Below, one piece after another: positions 20,025-29,904 of a stretch of 64,000 nucleotides of DNA. Where the stretch lies: contig JAAZBM010000010.1 of the NCBI GenBank assembly GCA_012513815.1, positions 1 through 64,000 of the forward strand, in the 5' to 3' direction. A program made the position numbers and the translations under genes. Numbering within the stretch: position 1 is the stretch's first letter; every line of letters starts with the position of its first letter. The notes beneath the pieces are model-generated. The model saw only the letters and a program-made list of their open reading frames with translations. It was not told the origin of the DNA and ran no database searches. Source of the DNA: Candidatus Sumerlaeota bacterium (GTDB lineage Bacteria; Sumerlaeota; Sumerlaeia; Sumerlaeales; Sumerlaeaceae).

Positions 20025-21563
20025 ATGCGGTATCGCAACATCATCTTCTTGTTATTCGCTGCGACGGTATGTCTGGGGACAGCCTGCGCCAACACCATAG
20101 ACGAGAGCAAACCGCTGTCGCACAAAAAAGAAATCATCGAGTTCTACAGCAAATCGCTCGACGCGACAACCACATGCACCGTCTACACGCCGGACCCCAT
20201 CAAGCCCGGCAAACAATACCCCGTCTTCTACATCCTCCACGGCTACGGCGGAAGCCACAACAGCTGGACACAATGCACAAGCATGTCACTGGCGCTCATG
20301 GATCGCGAAGTCATCGCGGTTATGCCAAACGGCGCAAACGGATGGTTCCTCGACAGCCCGATTGTTCCCAAAAGCAATTACGAATCGCTCATCGTGAAAG
20401 ATGTGATTCCCGAAATCGACCGTCGATATCCGACTTATCCAAAGCGCGAAGGACGCGCCATTTTCGGCCTGAGCATGGGCGGACATGGTGCCTTCATTCT
20501 CGCCGAGAAACACCCAGAACTTTTCGCGTCTGTCTCTTCCCTGAGCGGCGTCCTGAATCTGTCCAGCGAACTTCCAAGATACAATCTCGATGAACTTCTC
20601 GGCAAAGACCGCAAGGCCAAGCCATGGCACGAGAACAACGCGCTTGAACTTTCGGACGCGCTCACAACCGCCAACATCGCCCTAATGATTGACTGCGGCG
20701 AAGACGACATGTACTGTCGCGATGCGTACGAAATGCACGAGAAACTCGCGGCCAGAGGCGTACAGCACAAATTCCGCATTCACCCCGGCAACCACATCTG
20801 GTCGTACTGGGACGAGCACCTCGGCGAACACATTGCCTTCCACGACAGCAACCTCAAAATAGCGATGCAGGGCAAACCGTTCGACGCCGGACAAATAATC
20901 AAAGGCAACTTCGAGAAGAAGTATATGGAACGCGTCATTCGCTTCGAGAAAGAAACCGCCGAATGGCTTGCGCAAGAGAACCCACCACGCCCAATCGTCC
21001 TACTCGGAAGCTCGACCATTCAAGGATTCAACGAAAAGAAACTCATGCCCGGCCTGCCTGTCGTCAATCGTGGCATCTCCGCCGACCGCATCGGACTTGA
21101 CGGCAAACGCGGACTCGCGAACAGAATATTCAACACCGTCATCGCGCTCAAACCCAAGGCGGTCATTATCAACAACGGCACCAACGACCTCTCCGCAAGC
21201 GCGAAGTTCGGCGAACCGAACATGTATGAAGTAGCTAGCAAATACCGCGAAGTCGTCACGACAATCCTCAAAAGAGTTCCGGACTGCCACGTCTATATTG
21301 ACTCATGTCACCCCACTCGCGGCAAGAGTGTGCGTTCCGCCTACTTCATCAATCGATACAACAAAATCCTCAGCAAAATGGCGGACGAACTCGGCGACAA
21401 CGTCCACTACATCGACCATGCGACAGCCGTCACGGCGCCTGATGGAACACTCAATCCCGAATTCGCCGCGGACGGACTTCACCTCAACCAAAAGGGCAAC
21501 GCAATATTGCGCGACAAAATCATCGAGGCGCTGAAGCAACAAGGCCTCGTCCCTGACAAATAG
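20025..21563 (+). CDS. Two-domain esterase: N-terminal esterase-D-like alpha/beta hydrolase, C-terminal SGNH hydrolase
   Basis: YPVFYILHGYGG, FGLSMGGHGA, then IVLLGSSTIQGF, NRGISADR, INNGTNDLS, DGLHLNQKG. Confidence 0.88.
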   Translation: MRYRNIIFLLFAATVCLGTACANTIDESKPLSHKKEIIEFYSKSLDATTTCTVYTPDPIKPGKQYPVFYILHGYGGSHNSWTQCTSMSLALMDREVIAVMPNGANGWFLDSPIVPKSNYESLIVKDVIPEIDRRYPTYPKREGRAIFGLSMGGHGAFILAEKHPELFASVSSLSGVLNLSSELPRYNLDELLGKDRKAKPWHENNALELSDALTTANIALMIDCGEDDMYCRDAYEMHEKLAARGVQHKFRIHPGNHIWSYWDEHLGEHIAFHDSNLKIAMQGKPFDAGQIIKGNFEKKYMERVIRFEKETAEWLAQENPPRPIVLLGSSTIQGFNEKKLMPGLPVVNRGISADRIGLDGKRGLANRIFNTVIALKPKAVIINNGTNDLSASAKFGEPNMYEVASKYREVVTTILKRVPDCHVYIDSCHPTRGKSVRSAYFINRYNKILSKMADELGDNVHYIDHATAVTAPDGTLNPEFAADGLHLNQKGNAILRDKIIEALKQQGLVPDK

Positions 21564-21585
21564 TCGCCCCACCTAATGGCATAAC

Positions 21586-21624
21586 AAAACCGGCATATTT
21601 CCGCGATGGGCATATGCCGGTTTT
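21586..21624. terminator. Bidirectional terminator between convergent genes
   Basis: Perfect 13-bp stem AAAACCGGCATAT/ATATGCCGGTTTT with A-tract/T-tract on either side. Confidence 0.8.
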
Positions 21625-21647
21625 CATTATCGCATAGATTTCGTCAA

Positions 21648-24600
21648 CTACGGCAGCAACGCGCTATAGTCGTAGTTATCCGTTTCATCCGTCTCGGCAA
21701 CGACATCCGTCGAGTCTGCCAGAACGCCGACCATCTTTCCGGCAGGAACAACGCCCGTAATACTGATGGCCTGTTCGCCGTTCGGCGCAAGCCCCGAGCA
21801 ATTGACGCCACCTGCGAAGACCTTCGAGCTATCCTTGTAGAAGTAGCCCGTCTTCGCTTGCATTGTTCCGATAAATGCTTCGGTCCAGAAGCTGCGTGTC
21901 GCGACGGTTCCGACATTCTTAATCTTTCCGGTAATCGTCACCTGCGACCCGGTTTGACTGAACACAGGGCCCTCGCTCCAGACAATATTGCGAACGCCAC
22001 TATCAACCGGCGTGCTCAGGAAAATGCGGCCTGTCGCGCACGCGAAACGGTTATCAGGCGGATACATATCGCCGGGATTCGCCGCCAGCCCGGTGCGATT
22101 CACGACGGCAACCAGAGTATACATTCCATCGCCGATACTGTTAAGTGGTTTCGCGAAGTTATACACTCGTTCCGTTCCCGGAGCCGGAGCTTCAACCAGT
22201 TCACTCCAAGTTGCTGTTACGCCCGGAACCATCGAAGCGCCGCCATCACGCGAGGCGAAAACCTCGAGATAAACCTTCCCGCTCGGCGCGGCAGTCCCAC
22301 GATTCGCGACGGTGACAACACACCGCAACGACTCGCCCGGCGCAACCGAGGCCGGCGCAAGCTGCGACGCGTCAACACTCAAATCCGTCACCGTCAAATC
22401 AATTCCGTTATCCTTGCCCGAAGGCAAAATCGACGCGTCATAACGCAAAACGTAATTATTCGTCTCATCAATTTCCGGAACAATATCCGTGCTGTCAGCC
22501 GTCACCGCCAGTGCCTTGGCAGCGATACCACCGGGAACAACACCACTCAGCGTGAAGTCTTGCAACTCACCTGCGCCAAGCGTATTGATATTCACACCGC
22601 CACCGATAGTACCTTGCGGCATCAGCGTTCCCTCGGCCGTCAGCGTCCCGAAGAAGACCTCAACCCAGCAACCCGGGCGAACCATATCCTCGGTGCCGCC
22701 GTTGCAAATCTGACCCGTCACGGTGACCTTATTCGGCACCGTCAAGTCGGGCTGAACATCCACATCGACAAGGAACAAATCGACATTCGGCAGGCTCGGG
22801 TTATGCACCGCGAGGCGTTTGCCTGATACGACCTGCCAGTTGTTGGTATAGTTGACTTCATAAAGCGCTTCCGAATTCGAACCACGGTTCACACTCGGCA
22901 TCAGCGTATACAGACCGTCACTCAGCGCGTTCAGCTTCAGCGTCCCCGGCGCGATTGTTTCCGCAACACCCATACCGGCAGCCTTATACGAACTCGTCGC
23001 GGTAACACCGGTACGAACCTGATCAAAACCGCCTGTCTTGCTCGCGAAAATCTCGCACCAGAAAGGTTCGCTCACGGCCTTTGTCGCCGTCGCCGTCCAA
23101 GAGAAATCAACTGCGTCGCCCGGCTTCAGCGGAGCGCTAACACCGGCGCTAAAGTCGCCGCTCACCAACGCTATATCAAAAGCAAAATAAGCGCCACTCG
23201 CACTTGCAACCGCGTTCTTCGTGACCGACACCATCTGCGGTGCGGGCGTCTCATAGCCTGCGGCCTCGCCAAACACGACTTCATAATCACCCGTCGCCAG
23301 CGTAACCGTCGACCCGCTTTCGTGCCAAGTCAAACCGTCATCGACGCTCCACTTCGCGCCGGCAGCCACAGCGTCGCCCGGCGTCAACGTCACCGACAAA
23401 CCGCCATTCGCCACTTGATACAACGCGCTCGTCGTAAAGTTGCCATCCCGTTCCAGAACAAACGACACCGGAGCCGGAGCATCCCACGCCGCCAAATCCG
23501 CGAACGTAATCGTTTGCGTTCCGGCAGCTGCAGGCACCGACGTCCCGCTCTCATTCCAGTTCAGGCCACCATCGAGGCTCCACTTCGCCCCATCCGCAAC
23601 GGCCTCCGCCGGAGCAAGGTCAACCGTCACAAAGCCCGGATTATAAATCCCATTCGCGACCGTTGTACCGTCCTTCGTAATCGTCACCGTCTGCGGCGCC
23701 GGAGTGCTCCAACCATCAGCAGCCGAGAACTCCACCGTATACACACCCTCAGGAATCGAAATCGTCCGACCAAGATTCCACGTCACGCCGCCATCAATCG
23801 TCCAGCGTGCGCCAACCTTCTCGACCGCCTTCGGCAACAGATTCACGGTCAGTTTCCCGTCCGTCATCCCTTGGAAATATGGATACGAATTATTTTCAAC
23901 GATAGCCCACGTATTCACGAAATCCCACGCGACAAATTTGTCTTCTTCGATTGTCCCGAAAGTATTACGCTGATGCATCAAAGGACTACTCGTAGCGAAA
24001 CCGCCTGCGGACTCTGTCTGCAGCGAGGTATCGACATCCCAGAAGCAACTCGTAATGGACGTCACAACATCATTGTAACCAACCAAGCCGCCCGCCTGAC
24101 TATCAAACCCTGTCACCTTGCCCATCGAATAACTCTCGTTAGCGACACCGGACTCGTAGTCATTAAAACCAATCAAACCGCCGACATAATAGTTGCCCTC
24201 AACCACGGCGTGACTGTACGTGTTATCGATAGACCCCATGTTCTTTCCAACCATACCGCCAACGGCGTTGTTACCAAACACGACACTGTACTTATCGACA
24301 TAGCACTTCTCAATCATACCGTCAGCATCAAGATAACCGACGAGCGCGCCCACGGCATTGTGGCCGCTCACGAACGCGTTATCCACGCCGAGCCACTTGA
24401 TTTCGCCGCTCACGAATCCAAAAATACCGGCGCCGTTTTCCGACGCGCAATTGACGTAGAATTCCGACAGCTTCTTCTTGTTACCGTCATACTTCCCGGC
24501 GAACGGCACATCCTCCGTGCCAATCGGAATGAACCCTGCGCCCGCGTTCCATTCAAGCGTCTCAAAGCCATCGATGTCATTCATCTGCATGCAATACACG

Positions 24601-27600
24601 CCATCCGATCCGCCTCCCAAAGTCATACTTTTCAGCCAGACCAAATGTCCAATCTCGGTAATGCGATAAGGATCTTCTTCAACACCCGAACCCTCAGGCG
24701 TATACACGCCGGTCAGAATCTTCGGCTTGCCAAGCTCGATTGTAATCGTCGTCGTTTCCGGCTCGACCCAATCTTCAACAGGCTTGAAGCTCAAAGAATA
24801 ATCGCCGACGGCCAGATTCTTTGTTTCGCCACTCTTATACCAAGTGTAGCCACCATCGATACTCCAGTGACCAAGGCTCGGCAGCTCATCACTCAGATTA
24901 ACCGTCAAGTCCGCCGAATTCGGATAATAAACTCCAATCTTCCCCGTCAGCTCGTTCTTCTTGATATGCGCCGTTATTTCCGCAGGCGTAATCCACCGAG
25001 ACAAATCCTTGAACATAATAGCGTAATCGCCAACCGTCAGACTCAGCTCAACGCCATCGTCATACCAATTCAGACCGCCATCGATACTCCACTGACCACC
25101 ATCCGCAATCGCGCCCTCTGGCTCGATTTGAACACAAAGGCGACCCTTCTGCTCGACATACACGCCAAGCACCGCCTTCGTGGCATTCTTCTCGACCGTC
25201 ACAATTTGCGACTCGGGCGTATCCCAACCGACAAGCGGCTTGAACGTCACAACATAGCTACCGACGGCAACCGTCAAAAACGCGTCATTCGCATTCCACG
25301 TCGTACCGCCATCGATACTCCACGCGGCGCCCGCGTCAACAGCCTTCGACGGTGACAACACACCCTGAAGCGTTCCCGTCTGCGGCGTATACAAGCCACT
25401 GCAAGTCGTCAGAGCATCCTTCGTGATCAAGACCTTTTCAGAGGCCGGAGTCTTCCAATTCTCCAAATCCTTATACTTCACCGTATACTCGCCAACGAAC
25501 AAATCCTCAAGCGTTGCGCCACTCGCGTTCCAAGTCGTGCCACCATCGACACTCCATTGGCCGCCATCCGCCGCCGCGCTTGCAGGCAGAATCACAGCGC
25601 TCAAACGGCCCGTGTCTTTCATATACTTCGCCGTCAAAACGCGAGACTCATTCTCACTAATCGTAACAGTCACAGGCTCCGGGGTATACCACCCGTCGAC
25701 ATCCGCGAAAACAACCTTATACGTACCAACGGCCAAACTCTTCGTGCGGCCGCCTTCCAACCAACTCGCCCCGGAGTCAAGACTCCAGCGTGCGCCCGCC
25801 GGAACGGGTGCGTCAAAATTCACTTGCAAAGAACCCGTCAACGCCGTGTAGTAACCCTGCGTCTCGATCACCGTATTCTTTGCCAGCGCCACAAGGCTTG
25901 TCTCCGGAGTGACCCATCCCGAAACATCCTTGAACATCACATAATAAGACCCGATGAGCATACTGTCGACTTCCGACCCGCTGTCGTGCCAACTGCCGCC
26001 GCCGTCAATACTCCACTGAGCGCCCGCCGCCACCGCAGCCTCCGGATAAATCGTCACCTTAATCTTGCCGGTCGCGAAATACGGATAACTCTCGCCCTCA
26101 TCGATATCCCACACACGTGTGAAATCCCAACCGACAAACGACCCTTGCTTCTTCATCTGGTCCGCGGTTAAGCCGCCGCGCTGACCTGTCGTAGAAGTAT
26201 CCCAATAGCTTTTCACAACATGACCGTCGTTAATACCGACAAGCCCGCCATTCTCATGCAAATCCTTTGTCGAAGTCGTCCGCCCCGCCGCATAGCACGT
26301 CGTAATCGTCCCGTGATTAGAGCCGACCAAACCGCCCGCGTTAGTCACAACCACAGCGCCGCCCAGAGCATAGCAGTTCGTCAGATTTCCCTCATTCCAG
26401 CCAATCAGACCGCCGCCGCAATAGCCCGCCGTCACAGCTCCGCTCGCGCGGCACATCTCAATCGTCTTGGGGCTGTCATTCCAGCCAATCAAACCGCCAA
26501 CATAATAATTCCCCTTGACATCGCCCGTGACCTCAAGAGAACCCAACTGCCCGCTCTCCTGATTCCACCCAATCATACCGCCAACATAGCTATCACCGCG
26601 AACAGCAACACTGCTATTGCACCACCCCGCGAAACCGGAGTTCGCGCCAATCAGACCGCCGATGGTATAAGTCCCTGTACCGCTCGCCTCGGCCTGCTGC
26701 CCCGTCACGGAGCAACCATAAGTCAAGCTGCCGCTATTGTGACCGACCAAACCGCCAAGATAATAAACCCGGTCTGTCATGTCGACAATCTTAAACGGAG
26801 AAACTATCTTCGCGCTACTGCCGGTAATCACGCCATTCACTTCATTCGACCCGGCAAAACCACCTGCGTAATTCGCGACACCCGCCAGCGAAACTTCCGC
26901 GCTACAGCCGCTGATGGACTGCAGATTCATCCCGGCAAAACCACCAATGTAGGTATCTTCATTCCGAGTATTCGTGACACGCACCTGTCCGCGAGCGCTG
27001 CACCCATCAATGTAACCGGTATTAGTGCCCACAAAACCGCCCGCGTTATTACATCCTTGAACATCGGCATCCGACGAGCAATTCCCCGCAATAGTACCAG
27101 CGTTACCACCGACAAAACCACCAACGAAACCCTCTCTATAATCCGAAGTTTCCGTTGCGGTAACAATACCCGTCGCGCGGCAATCCTGCAAGATTTGCCC
27201 CTCGTTATAACCGGCAAAACCACCGGTCAGCACCACACCATTAACGGCCGCGAGCGAAACACAACCGCCATAAATCAAACCACTGTTATAACCTGTGATG
27301 CCGCCAATAAAGCCACGGCCCGTCACAGTCTTCGACACACTGCTCGTCGTAATTGTACCGCCACGATTCCATCCCGTCAGCCCGCCGCTATAATCCGACG
27401 CGCAAATAACATCAACGGAACTCGTATTGCCAACCATCGTCCCGGCCTCACTATAACCCGCGATGCCGCCACAATATTTCCCGGAAGCATAAACCGCCCC
27501 GCCCGAGACATAGCAATTGTAAATATTCCCGCGATTCAAAGTCCCCGCAACGCAACCGACATAGCTCTTACCCTTGACATAAGGCGTAATCAACCGGACA

Positions 27601-28016
27601 TTGCGCACATACGAACGCAGACCCATATACCCAAACAGACCTGCGTTATCCGAAGAAGTTGTCACGACATTCAAATGCAGAATCGAATTCCCATCGCCAT
27701 CGTAATTCCCCAAAAACGGCGCGGAGCTGCTACCAATCGGAGCGAATTCGGCAAACATCATATCGATATTCCCGACCTGCTGATAATACATCCCGGCAGT
27801 CCGCCCTTTTTCGGTCTCTTTACGCAGCCAATCCAAATCGTCTGCTGTCTTGATGAGACATGGATCGTCCTGCGTGCCCGTTCCTGACGGCGCCGCGACT
27901 AGGCCACACGAAATCGTCATCATGAGCGCCAAACAACTGACAACACTCAACAGAGGACTTTTCAGCAAACGTGTTCTATCAAGACCTGTACCAAAAATCA
28001 TGCAAAATCTCCACAA
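21648..28016 (-). CDS. Giant secreted protein: two GLUG blocks, nine ~75-aa repeats, C-terminal CARDB-like domains
   Basis: Signal peptide-like N-terminus; many GGLIGxN/GGFVGxN GLUG motifs; repeats of the type GAxWSxDGGxxWxxSGxxxxLxxGxYxVxFxxxxGWxTPxxxxVxIxK; C-terminal repeats ending VVAETDETDNYDYSALLP / IVPEIDETNNYVLRYD. Confidence 0.88.
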   Translation of the reverse strand: MWRFCMIFGTGLDRTRLLKSPLLSVVSCLALMMTISCGLVAAPSGTGTQDDPCLIKTADDLDWLRKETEKGRTAGMYYQQVGNIDMMFAEFAPIGSSSAPFLGNYDGDGNSILHLNVVTTSSDNAGLFGYMGLRSYVRNVRLITPYVKGKSYVGCVAGTLNRGNIYNCYVSGGAVYASGKYCGGIAGYSEAGTMVGNTSSVDVICASDYSGGLTGWNRGGTITTSSVSKTVTGRGFIGGITGYNSGLIYGGCVSLAAVNGVVLTGGFAGYNEGQILQDCRATGIVTATETSDYREGFVGGFVGGNAGTIAGNCSSDADVQGCNNAGGFVGTNTGYIDGCSARGQVRVTNTRNEDTYIGGFAGMNLQSISGCSAEVSLAGVANYAGGFAGSNEVNGVITGSSAKIVSPFKIVDMTDRVYYLGGLVGHNSGSLTYGCSVTGQQAEASGTGTYTIGGLIGANSGFAGWCNSSVAVRGDSYVGGMIGWNQESGQLGSLEVTGDVKGNYYVGGLIGWNDSPKTIEMCRASGAVTAGYCGGGLIGWNEGNLTNCYALGGAVVVTNAGGLVGSNHGTITTCYAAGRTTSTKDLHENGGLVGINDGHVVKSYWDTSTTGQRGGLTADQMKKQGSFVGWDFTRVWDIDEGESYPYFATGKIKVTIYPEAAVAAGAQWSIDGGGSWHDSGSEVDSMLIGSYYVMFKDVSGWVTPETSLVALAKNTVIETQGYYTALTGSLQVNFDAPVPAGARWSLDSGASWLEGGRTKSLAVGTYKVVFADVDGWYTPEPVTVTISENESRVLTAKYMKDTGRLSAVILPASAAADGGQWSVDGGTTWNASGATLEDLFVGEYTVKYKDLENWKTPASEKVLITKDALTTCSGLYTPQTGTLQGVLSPSKAVDAGAAWSIDGGTTWNANDAFLTVAVGSYVVTFKPLVGWDTPESQIVTVEKNATKAVLGVYVEQKGRLCVQIEPEGAIADGGQWSIDGGLNWYDDGVELSLTVGDYAIMFKDLSRWITPAEITAHIKKNELTGKIGVYYPNSADLTVNLSDELPSLGHWSIDGGYTWYKSGETKNLAVGDYSLSFKPVEDWVEPETTTITIELGKPKILTGVYTPEGSGVEEDPYRITEIGHLVWLKSMTLGGGSDGVYCMQMNDIDGFETLEWNAGAGFIPIGTEDVPFAGKYDGNKKKLSEFYVNCASENGAGIFGFVSGEIKWLGVDNAFVSGHNAVGALVGYLDADGMIEKCYVDKYSVVFGNNAVGGMVGKNMGSIDNTYSHAVVEGNYYVGGLIGFNDYESGVANESYSMGKVTGFDSQAGGLVGYNDVVTSITSCFWDVDTSLQTESAGGFATSSPLMHQRNTFGTIEEDKFVAWDFVNTWAIVENNSYPYFQGMTDGKLTVNLLPKAVEKVGARWTIDGGVTWNLGRTISIPEGVYTVEFSAADGWSTPAPQTVTITKDGTTVANGIYNPGFVTVDLAPAEAVADGAKWSLDGGLNWNESGTSVPAAAGTQTITFADLAAWDAPAPVSFVLERDGNFTTSALYQVANGGLSVTLTPGDAVAAGAKWSVDDGLTWHESGSTVTLATGDYEVVFGEAAGYETPAPQMVSVTKNAVASASGAYFAFDIALVSGDFSAGVSAPLKPGDAVDFSWTATATKAVSEPFWCEIFASKTGGFDQVRTGVTATSSYKAAGMGVAETIAPGTLKLNALSDGLYTLMPSVNRGSNSEALYEVNYTNNWQVVSGKRLAVHNPSLPNVDLFLVDVDVQPDLTVPNKVTVTGQICNGGTEDMVRPGCWVEVFFGTLTAEGTLMPQGTIGGGVNINTLGAGELQDFTLSGVVPGGIAAKALAVTADSTDIVPEIDETNNYVLRYDASILPSGKDNGIDLTVTDLSVDASQLAPASVAPGESLRCVVTVANRGTAAPSGKVYLEVFASRDGGASMVPGVTATWSELVEAPAPGTERVYNFAKPLNSIGDGMYTLVAVVNRTGLAANPGDMYPPDNRFACATGRIFLSTPVDSGVRNIVWSEGPVFSQTGSQVTITGKIKNVGTVATRSFWTEAFIGTMQAKTGYFYKDSSKVFAGGVNCSGLAPNGEQAISITGVVPAGKMVGVLADSTDVVAETDETDNYDYSALLP

Positions 28017-28078
28017 ATTATATTTCTATATAATTCATATAAGTCAACTAAACGAAATAGTTATAAAAAAGTCGATAC

Positions 28079-29404
28079 ATGACAAAACCGAAAACACAAT
28101 CCGCGCCCCCAACCATGCGAAACACCGACACAAACGATGCGCTCGCCAATGCGATGAGCATCATCAACTCATTGCGACAGCACGGGCACGAAACATTTCT
28201 CGTTGGCGGATGTGTGCGCGACAGACTTCTCAACAGACCCCCCAAAGACTACGACGTCACAACTCAAGCGACACCGCGACAAATCAAAGCATTGTTCCCG
28301 AAGGCAAAACTCATCGGGGCATCGTTCGCCGTCATGGAGTATCAACAGATTCAAATCGCCTCCTTCAGAAAGGATGGAAAATACTCGGACAAAAGGCATC
28401 CGGACAACATCGACTTTGGAACAATCGAAGAGGACGCTGCCCGAAGAGACTTCACAATCAATGCCCTTTACGAGTTGCCGAACCCGCGCAATCTCGCAAG
28501 ACCCGGCAGAATCACGGATTTCTTCGGAGGCCGCGAAGACCTCAGGAATCGCGTCTTGCGCACGGTCGGCAACCCCAACGCCCGCTTCAGAGAAGACGCC
28601 CTCCGACTGATGCGCGCCGTCCGTTTCGCGGCACGATTCAACATGACCATCGCCCCACAAACACTGCGCGCGATGACACGCCACCACCGCAAACTTTCCA
28701 TGATTTCCCGCGAACGTGTCCGCGACGAATTCCTACTCATCATCACCGGCGCCCAGCCGACACACGCCTTAGACATCATCATCAAAACAAAACTGCTCGC
28801 GCCTATCTGCGACAACCGCACGCTCGCCTATCTCGTCCGCAAAAACTGCGCGCGACTTACACCGCTATCAAAATTACTGAGCGCCACAACGTCAACCAAC
28901 AACCATCAATGCCTCATGATTGCCGCACTGCTTGCCGACGCGGACAGAAAACGCCGCACACCCCAAGCGGCAGTCGAAGCGCTCCAAAAGCTCCGCCTCG
29001 CGAACAAGCAAACAAAACTCATCACGGAAATATTGCAATGCCTTGACCAACTGCGACTGCCCGACCACAAAACAATCGCGCAGCACAGCGCCCGCGTCAT
29101 CGCGGCGCATCCCGCAGCCCCACTCATTCTCGCGCTCGCCCGCATCATCTTCAAAACAAAACCAAACATCAAACGCAACACCAACGCCATCAACAAATGG
29201 ATAAACACAAATCAGACGCGACTACCAGACCCATTAATCACAGGAAACACGCTCATCAGAATGGGAATCAAACCGGCGACGAGCTACGCGACAATTCTCT
29301 CGAAAATTTACAACCTACAACTCGACGGCAAAATCAACACTGCAGACGAAGCGCGAAAAACCATCGCGAAAATCATCGTCGCGCAACAAAAACGAAACCG
29401 CTAA
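28079..29404 (+). CDS. CCA tRNA nucleotidyltransferase / poly(A) polymerase family protein
   Basis: TFLVGGCVRDRLLNRPPKDYDVTTQATPRQIKALFPKA, EEDAARRDFTINALYE, RFREDALRLMRAVRFAARF. Confidence 0.9.
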   Translation: MTKPKTQSAPPTMRNTDTNDALANAMSIINSLRQHGHETFLVGGCVRDRLLNRPPKDYDVTTQATPRQIKALFPKAKLIGASFAVMEYQQIQIASFRKDGKYSDKRHPDNIDFGTIEEDAARRDFTINALYELPNPRNLARPGRITDFFGGREDLRNRVLRTVGNPNARFREDALRLMRAVRFAARFNMTIAPQTLRAMTRHHRKLSMISRERVRDEFLLIITGAQPTHALDIIIKTKLLAPICDNRTLAYLVRKNCARLTPLSKLLSATTSTNNHQCLMIAALLADADRKRRTPQAAVEALQKLRLANKQTKLITEILQCLDQLRLPDHKTIAQHSARVIAAHPAAPLILALARIIFKTKPNIKRNTNAINKWINTNQTRLPDPLITGNTLIRMGIKPATSYATILSKIYNLQLDGKINTADEARKTIAKIIVAQQKRNR

Positions 29405-29410
29405 AAGCGC

Positions 29411-29902
29411 CTACCGCCGATTCTTCCGGAACCAATCCTGCATCAGCGCGACAGCGTCATCAGCCATCACATTGCCAACCGTCCGAACCTTATGATTCCA
29501 ACCGTCATGACAAAACAAATCGCAAACCGAACCACACGCGCCAAACTTTTGATTCTGTGCGCCATAAACAACTAGCGGAATGCGAGCCAGCAAAATAGCG
29601 CCCGCGCACATCGCGCAAGGCTCAATCGTAACGAATAGCGTACAATCGTCAAGACGCCAATCGCCAAGATACTGCGACGCCTCGCGAATCGCCATAATCT
29701 CCGCATGAGCAGTCGGGTCCGTCAACAGCATACGCTGGTCACGACCACGCCCAATCACATCACCATCACGAACAATTACGGCGCCCACCGGAACCTCATT
29801 GACCTCGGACGAAAAACGAGCTTGTTGCAACGCTAAGCCCATATACTTTACGTAATCAGTCTCTGACATCGGCGTAAAAACCGCCGCTTTCCTTTTTGTC
29901 AC
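29411..29902 (-). CDS. tadA: tRNA-specific adenosine deaminase
   Basis: HAEIMAIREA, EPCAMCAGAI zinc-deaminase motifs. Confidence 0.9.
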   Translation of the reverse strand: MTKRKAAVFTPMSETDYVKYMGLALQQARFSSEVNEVPVGAVIVRDGDVIGRGRDQRMLLTDPTAHAEIMAIREASQYLGDWRLDDCTLFVTIEPCAMCAGAILLARIPLVVYGAQNQKFGACGSVCDLFCHDGWNHKVRTVGNVMADDAVALMQDWFRKNRR

Positions 29903-29904
29903 GA

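Noticed and set aside
21606-27887. Long + strand ORFs (406, 677 and 555 aa) opposite the 2122-aa gene
   Set aside because: Arg/His/Asn-rich translations with no recognisable domains; artefacts of strand bias antisense to a gene with clear GLUG and repeat structure.
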